Assembly (NCBI GenBank): GCA_018268995.1
Contig: JAFDVL010000065.1
Location: 23,828-73,289, forward strand
DNA: 49,462 nucleotides
Reading direction: 5' to 3'
From: Acidobacteriota bacterium
Lineage (GTDB): Bacteria; Acidobacteriota; Blastocatellia; RBC074
In this document: piece after piece, positions 17,435 to 25,163 of the stretch
How positions within the stretch are numbered: the stretch's first letter is position 1
Layout: every line of letters starts with the position of its first letter
Position numbers and translations under genes: made by a program
Notes under the pieces: model-generated
Databases searched by the model: none
Told to the model about the DNA's origin: nothing
What the model saw: only the letters and a program-made list of their open reading frames with translations

Positions 17435-18493
17435 ATGAACATTTTGCCAACAGATGAAACCACCTGCTGGAATGCCGTGCAGGCGCGCGACATCACTTTC
17501 GATGGCGTGATCTATTACGGCGTGCGTTCGACGGGCGTGTACTGTCGTCCTTCGTGCGCGTCCCGGCAACCCAAGCGAGAAAATGTAACGTTCTTTGCCT
17601 TGCCTGAGGCAGCCGAGCAGGCAGGCTTTCGTTCCTGTCGGCGTTGTCGGCCCAATGCAACGCCGATGCAAAATGCACAAGCAGAAACCGTACAACGACT
17701 CTGCCAACTTATCGCGAAAGACGCGGACGCCAATCTCGCCGAACTTAGCGCGCAAACTCATCTCAGCGAATCTCACCTGCAACGGCTTTTCAAAAAACTG
17801 ATGGGCATTACACCTCGCCAGTATGCCGAAGCTTTACGCACGAATCGTTTTAAAGTGGAAGTCCGCAATGGCAAAGCTGTCACGGACGCGATGTATGAAG
17901 CGGGTTACGGGTCCAGCAGCCGCTTGTATGAAAAGGCGGCGAATCAATTCGGAATGACACCCGCAACCTATCGCAAGGGAGGAAAAGGAATGACGATTCA
18001 ATTTACTACGACAGATTCTGCGCTCGGACGCTTGCTGGTGGCAGCAACAGAAATTGGGATTTGCGCGGTGACGCTGGGAGATGAAGATACAAAATTAGTC
18101 CAGGATTTGCGCGATGAATATCCGCAGGCAGAGCTTACCCCGGATGCATCCGGCTTACAAAAACACCTGCAAGCGATTCTGCAACATCTGAACGGACAAT
18201 CCCCGCATTTGGATTTACCGCTGGATGTGCGCGCTACGGCGTTTCAGCAGCGCGTCTGGGAAGAGTTACGACGCATTCCGTACGGCACGACGGCATCTTA
18301 CAGTGAAATTGCGCGTCGCCTTGGACAACCCACTGCGACACGGGCCGTTGCGCGGGCATGTGCCACAAATCCTGTAGCGCTGGTCACACCCTGCCATCGT
18401 GTAGTGCGCGAAAACGGCGACCTCAGCGGCTATCGTTGGGGCATTGAACGCAAACGACAGTTGCTACAACAGGAGCAGCAAAATGTGGTGTAA
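17435..18493 (+). CDS. ada: Bifunctional transcriptional activator / O6-methylguanine-DNA methyltransferase Ada
   Basis: Repairs alkylated DNA and activates the adaptive response. The 352 residues match the E. coli Ada length (354) and domain order. The N-terminal zinc domain has Cys37, Cys41, Cys68 and Cys71 (YCRPSC, SCRRC). The AraC-type HTH lies at about 85-180 (LSESHLQRLFKKLMGITPRQY). The methyltransferase domain (about 187-345) has the acceptor Cys320 in TPCHRVV and the DNA-contacting Arg-containing helix RAVARACATNPV. GGAGG lies 8 bases before the ATG at 17435. In E. coli methylation of the N-terminal Cys switches on ada transcription; all four Cys are kept, so that mode is likely here. 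It appears to be a single-gene unit. Confidence 0.96.
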   Translation: MNILPTDETTCWNAVQARDITFDGVIYYGVRSTGVYCRPSCASRQPKRENVTFFALPEAAEQAGFRSCRRCRPNATPMQNAQAETVQRLCQLIAKDADANLAELSAQTHLSESHLQRLFKKLMGITPRQYAEALRTNRFKVEVRNGKAVTDAMYEAGYGSSSRLYEKAANQFGMTPATYRKGGKGMTIQFTTTDSALGRLLVAATEIGICAVTLGDEDTKLVQDLRDEYPQAELTPDASGLQKHLQAILQHLNGQSPHLDLPLDVRATAFQQRVWEELRRIPYGTTASYSEIARRLGQPTATRAVARACATNPVALVTPCHRVVRENGDLSGYRWGIERKRQLLQQEQQNVV

Positions 18494-18509
18494 AAATTCA
18501 GAGCTGCGG

Positions 18510-18914
18510 CTAATCGCATCCGTCACAAAATGCACCGCGAACCAGATAGAGCGTGACAATGATGGCAACGGCAACACCTGCCCAAATGGCAATTTTTACG
18601 CCCGTGGATAAGTTATTCCCTCTGACCTGGGTGACGTTCGGATAAGCAACTGTCGTAGTGTTTCCCGTATTCAAATCGGCGACGACAAAAGCATCGTCGC
18701 GGACTTCGCTGATATAGCCGGAGAGTTTTGTCTTGTCACGCAATTTGAGCGAAACGCGCGCCTGCTTACCGACTCCCAGTTTCACAATGCCAGCTTTCAC
18801 TTTTGCCGCGTGCGCCGCATCTTTCTCGGCTTTTGATTTGGCAAACGCGGGAATTGCACTGCTTGCCTGCAACAAAACGACGATCAGGAAAAACGACAGG
18901 TATCTTTTCAGCAT
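18510..18914 (-). CDS. Small secreted or membrane-anchored protein with SH3/LSM-like domain
   Basis: A 134-residue protein with a signal peptide (1-25, AFA-K), a charged helix (about 26-45), a small beta domain (about 50-100) and a C-terminal membrane segment (about 104-124; IAIWAGVAVAIIVTLYLV). It ends in a Cys-containing tail (FCDGCD). The beta domain pattern VSLKLRDKTKLSGYISEVRD, then FVVADLNTG, resembles an LSM or SH3-like barrel seen in many acidobacterial proteins of unknown role. ATG at 18914 is chosen because GGAG lies 7 bases upstream; the frame stays open to 19022 without a better start. Function unknown. Confidence 0.75.
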   Translation of the reverse strand: MLKRYLSFFLIVVLLQASSAIPAFAKSKAEKDAAHAAKVKAGIVKLGVGKQARVSLKLRDKTKLSGYISEVRDDAFVVADLNTGNTTTVAYPNVTQVRGNNLSTGVKIAIWAGVAVAIIVTLYLVRGAFCDGCD

Positions 18915-19033
18915 GATTTTCTCCAGGGTGTAAATTGCGGGGGAATCAGGTGACATCGCGAAGCTAACACGAGCGAATTGCAGGGACAATTGAACAGAAA
19001 CCATGTCTGCGTGAAAAGACACGATGCGCTGGT

Positions 19034-19834
19034 TTAGATGGCGACGGATAAGTGTTCCAAGCCTCTTCTACCAGCTTCGATGATTTCCTGTAATTCTTCT
19101 TTGCGGTAAATAATCGTGCCTTTGCCAAGTAAATCAGGCGTGATGATTTCAATGGTAACATCAGGATACTGCTGACGCAGCATTTCGACTTTGGCGCGAT
19201 TTGCCGCCCGCAGTGGTTCGACATTGGAAACGTCTATTGCCAGAACTTGCGCAGGCTGAAACGGTGCGGCAAACAAACGGTCTACGGGCAGTTTGTTGAT
19301 CACGCCGCCATCAGTCAATCGGTATTCTCGGCCTGCCACCACACAGCGTCGCGTTGGGAAAAAGCCCGGAATCGAAGCCGAACCGCGCGCTGCCTCTTCC
19401 AGGGGAAATTCAGCCTGCTGGTTGTGAAAGAAAACTTCTTCGCGTCGCTTCACGTCATAACACACCATCCCCAGTCGTTCGACACCGTGATGCAATTCTT
19501 TTCCTGAAAGATTTGCCAATTGCGCCAAATGGCCGGGAATAATGCCTGCGATATGCGCATACTTTTGGCGCACGGCATCCGGCATGCGTCGAAGTAATGC
19601 CCACGCAAATAAATGCTGTGACGTCAGGTTCAGACCAAAATTCCGTAGCTCCGGCAAACTCAATCCCACGGCGGCATAAAACGCCGCAATGATCGCGCCA
19701 GCACTGGAGCCAACGATTTCGGTGATGGTGAAGCCTCGGTCAGCCAAAGCTTCCAGCACGCCAATATGGGCAAAGCCACGCACGCCGCCTGCGCCTAGTG
19801 CCAGGCTGAGAGGCTTGTTTTGATCTAGTTGCAA
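19034..19834 (-). CDS. Patatin-like phospholipase
   Basis: A cytoplasmic or peripheral lipid acyl hydrolase, 266 residues. The oxyanion motif is GAGGVRGFAHIGVLEAL near the N-terminus, the nucleophile elbow is GSSAG (about 41-45), and the Asp of the catalytic dyad is in LTDGG (about 175-179). All three are intact. The start is probably TTG at 19834 with AAGGAAAAGG directly upstream; no ATG fits better. It lies 11 bp after the PIG-L gene and probably shares its transcript. The RssA-like length and lack of a signal peptide suggest an internal lipid substrate. Confidence 0.92.
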   Translation of the reverse strand: MQLDQNKPLSLALGAGGVRGFAHIGVLEALADRGFTITEIVGSSAGAIIAAFYAAVGLSLPELRNFGLNLTSQHLFAWALLRRMPDAVRQKYAHIAGIIPGHLAQLANLSGKELHHGVERLGMVCYDVKRREEVFFHNQQAEFPLEEAARGSASIPGFFPTRRCVVAGREYRLTDGGVINKLPVDRLFAAPFQPAQVLAIDVSNVEPLRAANRAKVEMLRQQYPDVTIEIITPDLLGKGTIIYRKEELQEIIEAGRRGLEHLSVAI

Positions 19835-19844
19835 TTCCTTTTCC

Positions 19845-20651
19845 TTAACGTGGAAACAATTCGTTTAATTGCGCAGGCGAAGGCTGTGCGCCGTACTGGC
19901 AAAGCTCAAAAGCCTCGGCATATTTGATTGTCTGCCCTGCCGCGCCGTACCGCTGCATCAACAATTCCCGATAGTCATTGGCCACGTCCGCATCCCGATC
20001 AATCAGCCATTCACGAATAAAGACACGGCGCGCGTCAGCATCTTCTGGCACATTCGGCAAATAGCGGCCCATCCACGAATCCTTGTCAGCAAATTGTGAC
20101 GGCATTGCCTCAATCGCCGCGCGCTTTCTGTCTACGACATCATCAATGCCGACGATGATCGCAGGATCAAACGGATACGGCTTTTTGAAGTTGTCGGAGT
20201 AATACAAAAAGACCGGATTTTTGCTAAGCGCAGGCGTATCAGGCGCAAAGAATTTGGCAACCACCAGCACCGCAGAATCTTCCACCAGCACGCCCGTGTA
20301 GCGGTGATCGGGATGATAATCATTCGGGCGATGACACAGCACAATGTCTGCCTGCCATTCACGAATCAGCCGCGTGAATGTCTTGCGATTTTCCAGCGTC
20401 GGCATCAGTTCGCCGTCGTGAATATTAAGCACTTCGGTTTCAATGCCGAGAATTTCAGCGCAGCGTTCGACTTCTGCTTTGCGCCGTGCCGCCAATGTTT
20501 CGCCGGACATTTCAAAATGCCCTGCGTCGCCGTTCGTGGTGGCAACAAATTTCACGTTGTGCCCTTGTGCCGCCCATTTCGCAGCGACGCCACCCGCTTT
20601 CAATTCACAATCATCCGGGTGCGCGCCAAAAGCGATAATGCGTAATGACAT
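19845..20651 (-). CDS. PIG-L/LmbE family N-acetylglucosaminyl deacetylase
   Basis: A zinc-dependent deacetylase of N-acetylated sugars, 268 residues. The zinc motif AHPDD is at 9-13 (FGAHPDDCELKAGG), and the second ligand is His in NDYHPDHR (about 112-118). Related enzymes include BshB of bacillithiol synthesis and MshB of mycothiol synthesis. No other thiol-synthesis gene is in the window, so the substrate is open. It starts at ATG 20651 with GAGG upstream and sits between the di-iron protein gene (20 bp gap) and the patatin gene (10 bp gap). Confidence 0.92.
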   Translation of the reverse strand: MSLRIIAFGAHPDDCELKAGGVAAKWAAQGHNVKFVATTNGDAGHFEMSGETLAARRKAEVERCAEILGIETEVLNIHDGELMPTLENRKTFTRLIREWQADIVLCHRPNDYHPDHRYTGVLVEDSAVLVVAKFFAPDTPALSKNPVFLYYSDNFKKPYPFDPAIIVGIDDVVDRKRAAIEAMPSQFADKDSWMGRYLPNVPEDADARRVFIREWLIDRDADVANDYRELLMQRYGAAGQTIKYAEAFELCQYGAQPSPAQLNELFPR

Positions 20652-20671
20652 AAAATCTCTTACCTCAATAT

Positions 20672-21754
20672 CTATGCGTGTGTAATCGTTTCTTCGACGT
20701 TTTTCTCGCGTCCGGCCATCAGGCGATCAAATTCGACGGCGACCGCTTCGTCGTGGCTGAAGAGTTCATCCAGATTGGCTTCAGAAAAATTCAGGACTTC
20801 CATTTTGACAAACGTTTCGCGCACACGAGGCCCCCACAAACCAATGTCTTTCAGCGTTGGCACAATGCGCGTGAACAGCATCCGCCGGAACTCACGCATC
20901 AACGGCGAAGCATCCAAAAACGTCACACAATCTTTCACATCCAGACCGAGCCGCTCCCACACTTCTTCGGACAAAAAGCGGTCGCGCATCAAATAGCAGG
21001 CTTCAATGACGAAGTCTTCGCGCTCGGCAATTTCCTGGCTGCTGAGTTGCGGGTAATAATCGCGCAACGCAAAACGACCAAACGCGACGTGCCGCGCTTC
21101 GTCCTGCATCACATACGCATTGATCGCCCGTCCAAGCGGTTCTTTCGCCAAATCACGAATGACATTGAATGCCGCCAGCGCCAGGCCTTCAATGATAATT
21201 TGCATTGCCAAATAGGTAACATCCCAGCGCGAATCGCTGACGCCCTGTTCGATCAATGTTTTCAGTGGCCCGGTGATCGGATACGCCAGTTGCAATTTTT
21301 CTTGCAGGTAACGCGAATAGACTTCGACGTGCCGCGCCTCATCAATGACCTGCGTGGCGGCATAAAATTTGGAGTCCATATCGGGTACGGTTTGCACGAT
21401 CTTCGCCGTGCAAATTAACGCGCCCTGTTCGCCATGCAAAAATTGCGAGAATCGCCACGATTCGTAATGATGCTTCACATTGGCGCGTTCTTTCGCATTC
21501 AGCTTGTTCCACTCGTTCGAGCCATAAATTGGCAAATATTCATCGGGGAATCCAAGCGGGTCTTCCGGGTCAATTTGAATTGACCAGTCAATCCGATTCG
21601 CCGCGTTCCATTGATTGTTTTTGCCCTTTTCATACAACGTCAGCAAGCGGTCGCGGCCTTCGTCGTATTCCCAATTGAAGATGGTTTGCGCGCCGTGACC
21701 AGGAATGTGCCATTGCGTTTGTTCAAGCGGTAAGGTGTATGTGCGAGTGCTCAT
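20672..21754 (-). CDS. Ferritin-like di-iron protein
   Basis: A soluble helical protein of 360 residues with the full ligand set of a ferritin/R2-type di-iron centre: Glu109 (HGEQG), Glu139-x2-His142 (DEARH), Glu189 (IIEGL) and Glu219-x2-His222 (DEARH). This pattern occurs in di-iron oxygenases, fatty acid desaturases and related proteins; which reaction applies is not clear. A C-terminal third (about 260-355) is also helical. ATG at 21754 is chosen because AGGAG lies 7 bases upstream; an in-frame ATG at 21781 would place the coding start inside a repeat. It heads a probable three-gene unit with the deacetylase and patatin genes. Confidence 0.82.
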   Translation of the reverse strand: MSTRTYTLPLEQTQWHIPGHGAQTIFNWEYDEGRDRLLTLYEKGKNNQWNAANRIDWSIQIDPEDPLGFPDEYLPIYGSNEWNKLNAKERANVKHHYESWRFSQFLHGEQGALICTAKIVQTVPDMDSKFYAATQVIDEARHVEVYSRYLQEKLQLAYPITGPLKTLIEQGVSDSRWDVTYLAMQIIIEGLALAAFNVIRDLAKEPLGRAINAYVMQDEARHVAFGRFALRDYYPQLSSQEIAEREDFVIEACYLMRDRFLSEEVWERLGLDVKDCVTFLDASPLMREFRRMLFTRIVPTLKDIGLWGPRVRETFVKMEVLNFSEANLDELFSHDEAVAVEFDRLMAGREKNVEETITHA

Positions 21755-21776
21755 AGATGGGCTCCTGTTGTTTTCC

Positions 21777-21906
21777 TCCACGAAGTCAGACGAAAGGGCG
21801 AACGAGAGAAAGAGCGACGGAGCGAAAGAGAGAAAAAGCGAGCCGTTATCTCTTTGTCCCTCTTTCCCTCCTTCTCTCTTTCCCTCTTTCTTCGTGCCTT
21901 CGTGGA
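21777..21906. repeat. Purine-rich/pyrimidine-rich inverted element
   Basis: TCCACGAAG at 21777-21785 pairs with CTTCGTGGA at 21898-21906. Between them the left half is almost all purine with repeated GAGCGA/GAGAAA units (21790-21843), and the right half is pyrimidine with CTCTTTCCCTC units. The transcript could fold into a long imperfect stem, or the DNA could form a triplex. The element at 42601-42702 is of the same type. Confidence 0.7.
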
Positions 21907-21920
21907 CGAATCATTAATTT

Positions 21921-22614
21921 CTACTTTGTCTTGACCGGAGCCGCCGGACGCTTCGGCCATGTGGTCGGTTTCACTTTCAGCTTGTTCATCACTTCAGTAA
22001 CGGCGCGTTCGAGTTGCGGGTCTTTGCCTGCCAAAACAGACTTCGGATCGTTTTCGACTTCGATGTCGAGATCAACACCGTAGCCTTCAATGATCCATTC
22101 GCCTTTTACGTTTGCCAACGCGGATTCCGGCATCGGCAACAACTCTGCCGCGCCACCCGTCACCGCAGCCGTGTACAGATGCGTTTCGCCAAGCGTCCAC
22201 GAATCACGATGCCCGCGAAACAGCACGGCTTTGCCATCGTTCGTCCAACCGTACACCTGATTGTCATAGCCCCAACGCGGCGTGAATGGCCCGCGCGCGG
22301 GATAGTAGGTGAGTTGCGCCCGTACTCGGCACGATGTAAACCTGTTCGTCGCCGTCGTACTGTCCCGTAAACGCAATCCATTTGCCATCGGGCGAAAACT
22401 TGGCGAAGAGTTCCAAGCCCGGATGCGCGGTCAATCGTGTGGCCGTGCCGCCGGAAGTGGAAGCCGTCCACAAATCGCCGCCGTAGGTGAACACGACTTT
22501 GTCGCCGTACACGTCAGGGAAGCGCAGCAGTTTGGTTTGTGCGAAAGCGGAGATGGTGAGTAACGCAGCAACGAAGGCTGCCAAAATCAAACGGTGAAAA
22601 TGTCGAGATTTCAT
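21921..22614 (-). pseudogene. Remnant of a tricorn-type protease gene (frameshift plus internal deletion)
   Basis: From ATG 22614 (GGAG upstream) a signal peptide (ending AFAQ) leads into the first propeller blades of a secreted tricorn-like S41 protease: LLRFPDVYGDKVVFTYGGDL, then FSPDGKWIAFTGQYDGDEQV and YIVPSTG. The frame breaks at about 22318 and continues in another frame with LTYYPARGPFTPRWGYDNQV, then LPMPESAL. It then jumps to the typical C-terminal tail, GEWIIEGYGVDLDI and DPQLERAVTEVMNKL, ending at 21921. Intact relatives have about 1,050 residues; here about 230 codons remain. The PDZ and serine protease domains are gone. Confidence 0.8.
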
Positions 22615-22663
22615 CAAACACTCCATAAAAACCTCAGTTGTTAGCCCGCGAAGTTGGGCGGAA

Positions 22664-22787
22664 GCATAAAGCCCAGGGTGGAGCGGAACGACGGTGGCGC
22701 GCAACCCTGGGATAGCTTCGTGGGCTGACGTTCTTGCTCCGCGTGTTCCCAGGGTTGCGGCTAGCGCCTTCACCCTGGGCTTTATGC
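22664..22787. repeat. Nested double inverted repeat (CCCAGGG family)
   Basis: The outer arms are GCATAAAGCCCAGGGTG (22664-22680) and its exact complement (22771-22787). The inner arms are CGCAACCCTGGGA (22700-22712) and TCCCAGGGTTGCG (22747-22759). Both pairs share CCCAGGG in opposite orientations, so outer and inner arms can also pair with each other as two separate hairpins. Flanking TTAGCC (22641) and GGCTAA (22806) may be further limits. It lies 50 bp upstream of the tricorn remnant start and 65 bp after the S10 gene. Confidence 0.85.
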
Positions 22788-22851
22788 TCGCCGCCTGCAT
22801 CCGCAGGCTAATTCGGACTTTTTTCAGATGACACTCTTAAAAAATTATTCG

Positions 22852-24423
22852 CTACGGCTTCACGCCATTGGTTGCGCGATCAATGAACTCCGCCACGTTA
22901 TTGTGCAACAGCACGCGGTCTTCATCGCGCAGGTACATCATGTGACCGGATTCGTAGTAGTTCAGCTTGATGTTTTTCTTGAGTTCGTTCGGCAAGCCCA
23001 GATGCGTCATCGTGTATTCGGTCGCAAAAAACGGCGTCGCCATATCGTAGTAACCGTTCTCGACCTGCACCAGCAATTTCGGGTTGGTAATCATCGCCTG
23101 CGTCAAATCGCTTTGCGTGTTCGGTGCGCTGGGGAAACCGCCGCCGCCGCGTCCAAAGCCGCCGCCACGCGTCCAGTTCCAGCCACCGCTGTTGCTGTAG
23201 CGATTGTTGTAGGTTTTGTCTTTGCCGAATTTCAATTCGTCGTGGTTGTACATATTGATCAGCGCCGTGTACGCGCCACCAACTGCCGGGCCTTCCGGGT
23301 CGCCCTGTGCTGTTTCGGATAACAGATTGCCTGTGTATCCTGTGAAGCGCGCGTCAATGCGACCGCTGGTCAAACCGCGACCGCGCAACAACTCCACATT
23401 GAATTGTCCGAGCGTCGGGCGCAGATTCGCTTTCAGCAAATAGTCTTCGCTGAGGCCCGTGAAGTAAGACAATTTCTTCGCCACTACTGCGCGTTGTGCT
23501 TCGGTCAACGTGCTGCCCTTGAATAACGCTTCGGCGTATTCGGTCTGCGCATACTTGCGGGCTTCTTCGATAAACGCGGCGAGGTTGGCGGGGCGATTCT
23601 TCAAGGCTTTGTGATACCACGCGACGGCGGCATAGCTCGGCAGGTACAACATATAAGGCCGATCATCGCCTGCGGAAAAGGTAATCGTCGCCAGATCAAG
23701 CACTGACGAAATCAGATTGATGCCGTTCAGGTGCATGTTGTAGCGATTTTGCAGCAGGTTGCCAACCGCCGCCGAACGGAATGTGCCGTAGCTTTCACCG
23801 AGCAAAAACTTCGGCGAATTCCAGCGATCATTGCGGCTAATGTATGTGGCAATAAATTGCGCGAAGGCGTTGGCGTCTTCATCTACGCCATAGAAATCGC
23901 GCGGCGTTCCTTTGCCCGCGATGCGGCTGTAACCTGTTCCCATCGCGTCAATGAACACGAGGTCAGTTTTGTCCAGCAGGCTTTCGTTATTGTCCACGAG
24001 CTTGTACGGCGCAGGCGGCGTGAATTCGCCGTTCACTGTATGCACGCGACGCGGCCCGAATGCGCCCATGTGCAACCACATCGTTGCCGAGCCGGGGCCG
24101 CCGTTGTACACGAATGACACGGGGCGCGTCGAAAGGTCTTTCACATCGCTGCGCGTGTAGGCGACAGAATAGAGCAGGCCAATCGGTTCGCCCGCTTCAT
24201 TCTTGAGCATCGTTGTTCCGGCAGCAGCTTTGTACGGGATGGTTTGTCCGCCCACCTGAATGCTGCGATCTGTGTACGACCATTCTTCACGCGGCGTATC
24301 GGTGGCGGCGGCAGGGCGAGCTTCCTGCCCTTGTGGTTGAGCTTGCGGACGGGCGGGTTGTGCGCCGATGGTGGCGCTGATCAACAGCAATCCGGCGACC
24401 ATTAACTTGAGAGATTGTGTCAT
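22852..24423 (-). CDS. Secreted serine carboxypeptidase (peptidase family S10)
   Basis: Removes C-terminal residues from peptides in the periplasm or outside the cell. It has 523 residues with a signal peptide (about 1-21, IGA-Q) and a Pro/Gln/Ala-rich linker. The oxyanion motif is NGGPGSATMW, the nucleophile is Ser in GESYG, the acid is probably Asp in GYYDMATPF, and the catalytic His is in YESGHMMYL. A Gly-rich insert (RGGGFGRGGGGFPS, near residue 425) is unusual. AGGAGG lies 9 bases before the ATG at 24423. S10 peptidases are acid-active, which suits soil Acidobacteriota. It appears to be transcribed alone. Confidence 0.93.
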   Translation of the reverse strand: MTQSLKLMVAGLLLISATIGAQPARPQAQPQGQEARPAAATDTPREEWSYTDRSIQVGGQTIPYKAAAGTTMLKNEAGEPIGLLYSVAYTRSDVKDLSTRPVSFVYNGGPGSATMWLHMGAFGPRRVHTVNGEFTPPAPYKLVDNNESLLDKTDLVFIDAMGTGYSRIAGKGTPRDFYGVDEDANAFAQFIATYISRNDRWNSPKFLLGESYGTFRSAAVGNLLQNRYNMHLNGINLISSVLDLATITFSAGDDRPYMLYLPSYAAVAWYHKALKNRPANLAAFIEEARKYAQTEYAEALFKGSTLTEAQRAVVAKKLSYFTGLSEDYLLKANLRPTLGQFNVELLRGRGLTSGRIDARFTGYTGNLLSETAQGDPEGPAVGGAYTALINMYNHDELKFGKDKTYNNRYSNSGGWNWTRGGGFGRGGGGFPSAPNTQSDLTQAMITNPKLLVQVENGYYDMATPFFATEYTMTHLGLPNELKKNIKLNYYESGHMMYLRDEDRVLLHNNVAEFIDRATNGVKP

Positions 24424-24560
24424 GTTCGATGTCCTCCTGATGTAGGGCGGAATGAGTGTAGTTTTTGCAGAAAGCGGATTCTATGCCCCGCGCACAGGCA
24501 AATCAATTGCCTGCGAATAGCTGAATGAATTTAGACAGCGGTACGGTACGAGGAACCCAT

Positions 24561-25106
24561 ATGGAATTAGTTCTTGTCAGCGCTTGTCTATTGGGCGAGG
24601 CGGTTCGTTACAACGGCGGCGACAAACGCAGCGATCATGACATTTTGCAGCGATGGGTGCAGGAAGGCCGCGTCGTAGCCATTTGCCCGGAAGTCGCAGG
24701 CGGATTGCCTGTGCCGCGTCCGCCTGCCGAAATCGTCAACAGCGCAGGCGGTACGAGCGTATTGGCAGGCACTGCGCGCGTGCTTGCGTCCACCACACAA
24801 GATGTGACCGCCGAGTTCATTCGCGGTGCCGAAGTTGCCGCCCAACTCGCGCAATCGCACGGCATTCGCGTCGCCGTGCTCAAAGAAGGCAGCCCATCGT
24901 GCGGGTCGAGCTACACGTACGACGGCACGTTCACCGGCACGCGCGTAGATCATCCCGGCGTGACAACCGCATTGTTGCAACAGGCAGGCGTGCGCGTCTT
25001 CAGCGAACATCAATTTGCCGAGGCTGATGCGCTGCTGCAAGAGATTGAGGCCGAAAATGTACGACAGGCGGCTCGCCTGTCAGAGAACAGAATTTCTTAC
25101 CGCTGA
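24561..25106 (+). CDS. DUF523 family protein
   Basis: A cytoplasmic protein of 181 residues in a conserved family of unknown biochemistry. It is recognised by SACLLGEAVRYNGG (7-20), CPEVAGGLPVPRPPAEI (about 45-61) and KEGSPSCGS (about 110-118). The three conserved Cys suggest a metal or Fe-S site. ATG at 24561 is chosen with AGGA 7 bases before; an in-frame ATG at 24525 lacks a site. The last 16 residues or so, after AENV, are encoded by the left arm and loop of a palindromic repeat (25058-25128), so the C-terminus has been altered by repeat insertion. Confidence 0.88.
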   Translation: MELVLVSACLLGEAVRYNGGDKRSDHDILQRWVQEGRVVAICPEVAGGLPVPRPPAEIVNSAGGTSVLAGTARVLASTTQDVTAEFIRGAEVAAQLAQSHGIRVAVLKEGSPSCGSSYTYDGTFTGTRVDHPGVTTALLQQAGVRVFSEHQFAEADALLQEIEAENVRQAARLSENRISYR

Positions 25107-25128
25107 CAGGCGAGCCGCCTGTCGTACA
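25058..25128. repeat. 26-bp perfect inverted repeat overlapping the DUF523 3' end
   Basis: Arms at 25058-25083 and 25103-25128 are perfect inverted copies around a 19-bp loop. Each arm is itself a palindrome, GACAGGCG-n3-CGCCTGTC. The left arm and most of the loop are translated as the DUF523 tail. Confidence 0.9.
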
Positions 25129-25163
25129 GGGAACAACATTTCATCGAATAGAGGGCACTTGTC

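Noticed and set aside
20678..21418. A 246-residue ORF antisense to the di-iron protein gene
   Set aside because: It lies wholly opposite a gene with clear metal-binding motifs; its composition (many His, Arg, Phe) is that of a shadow frame.
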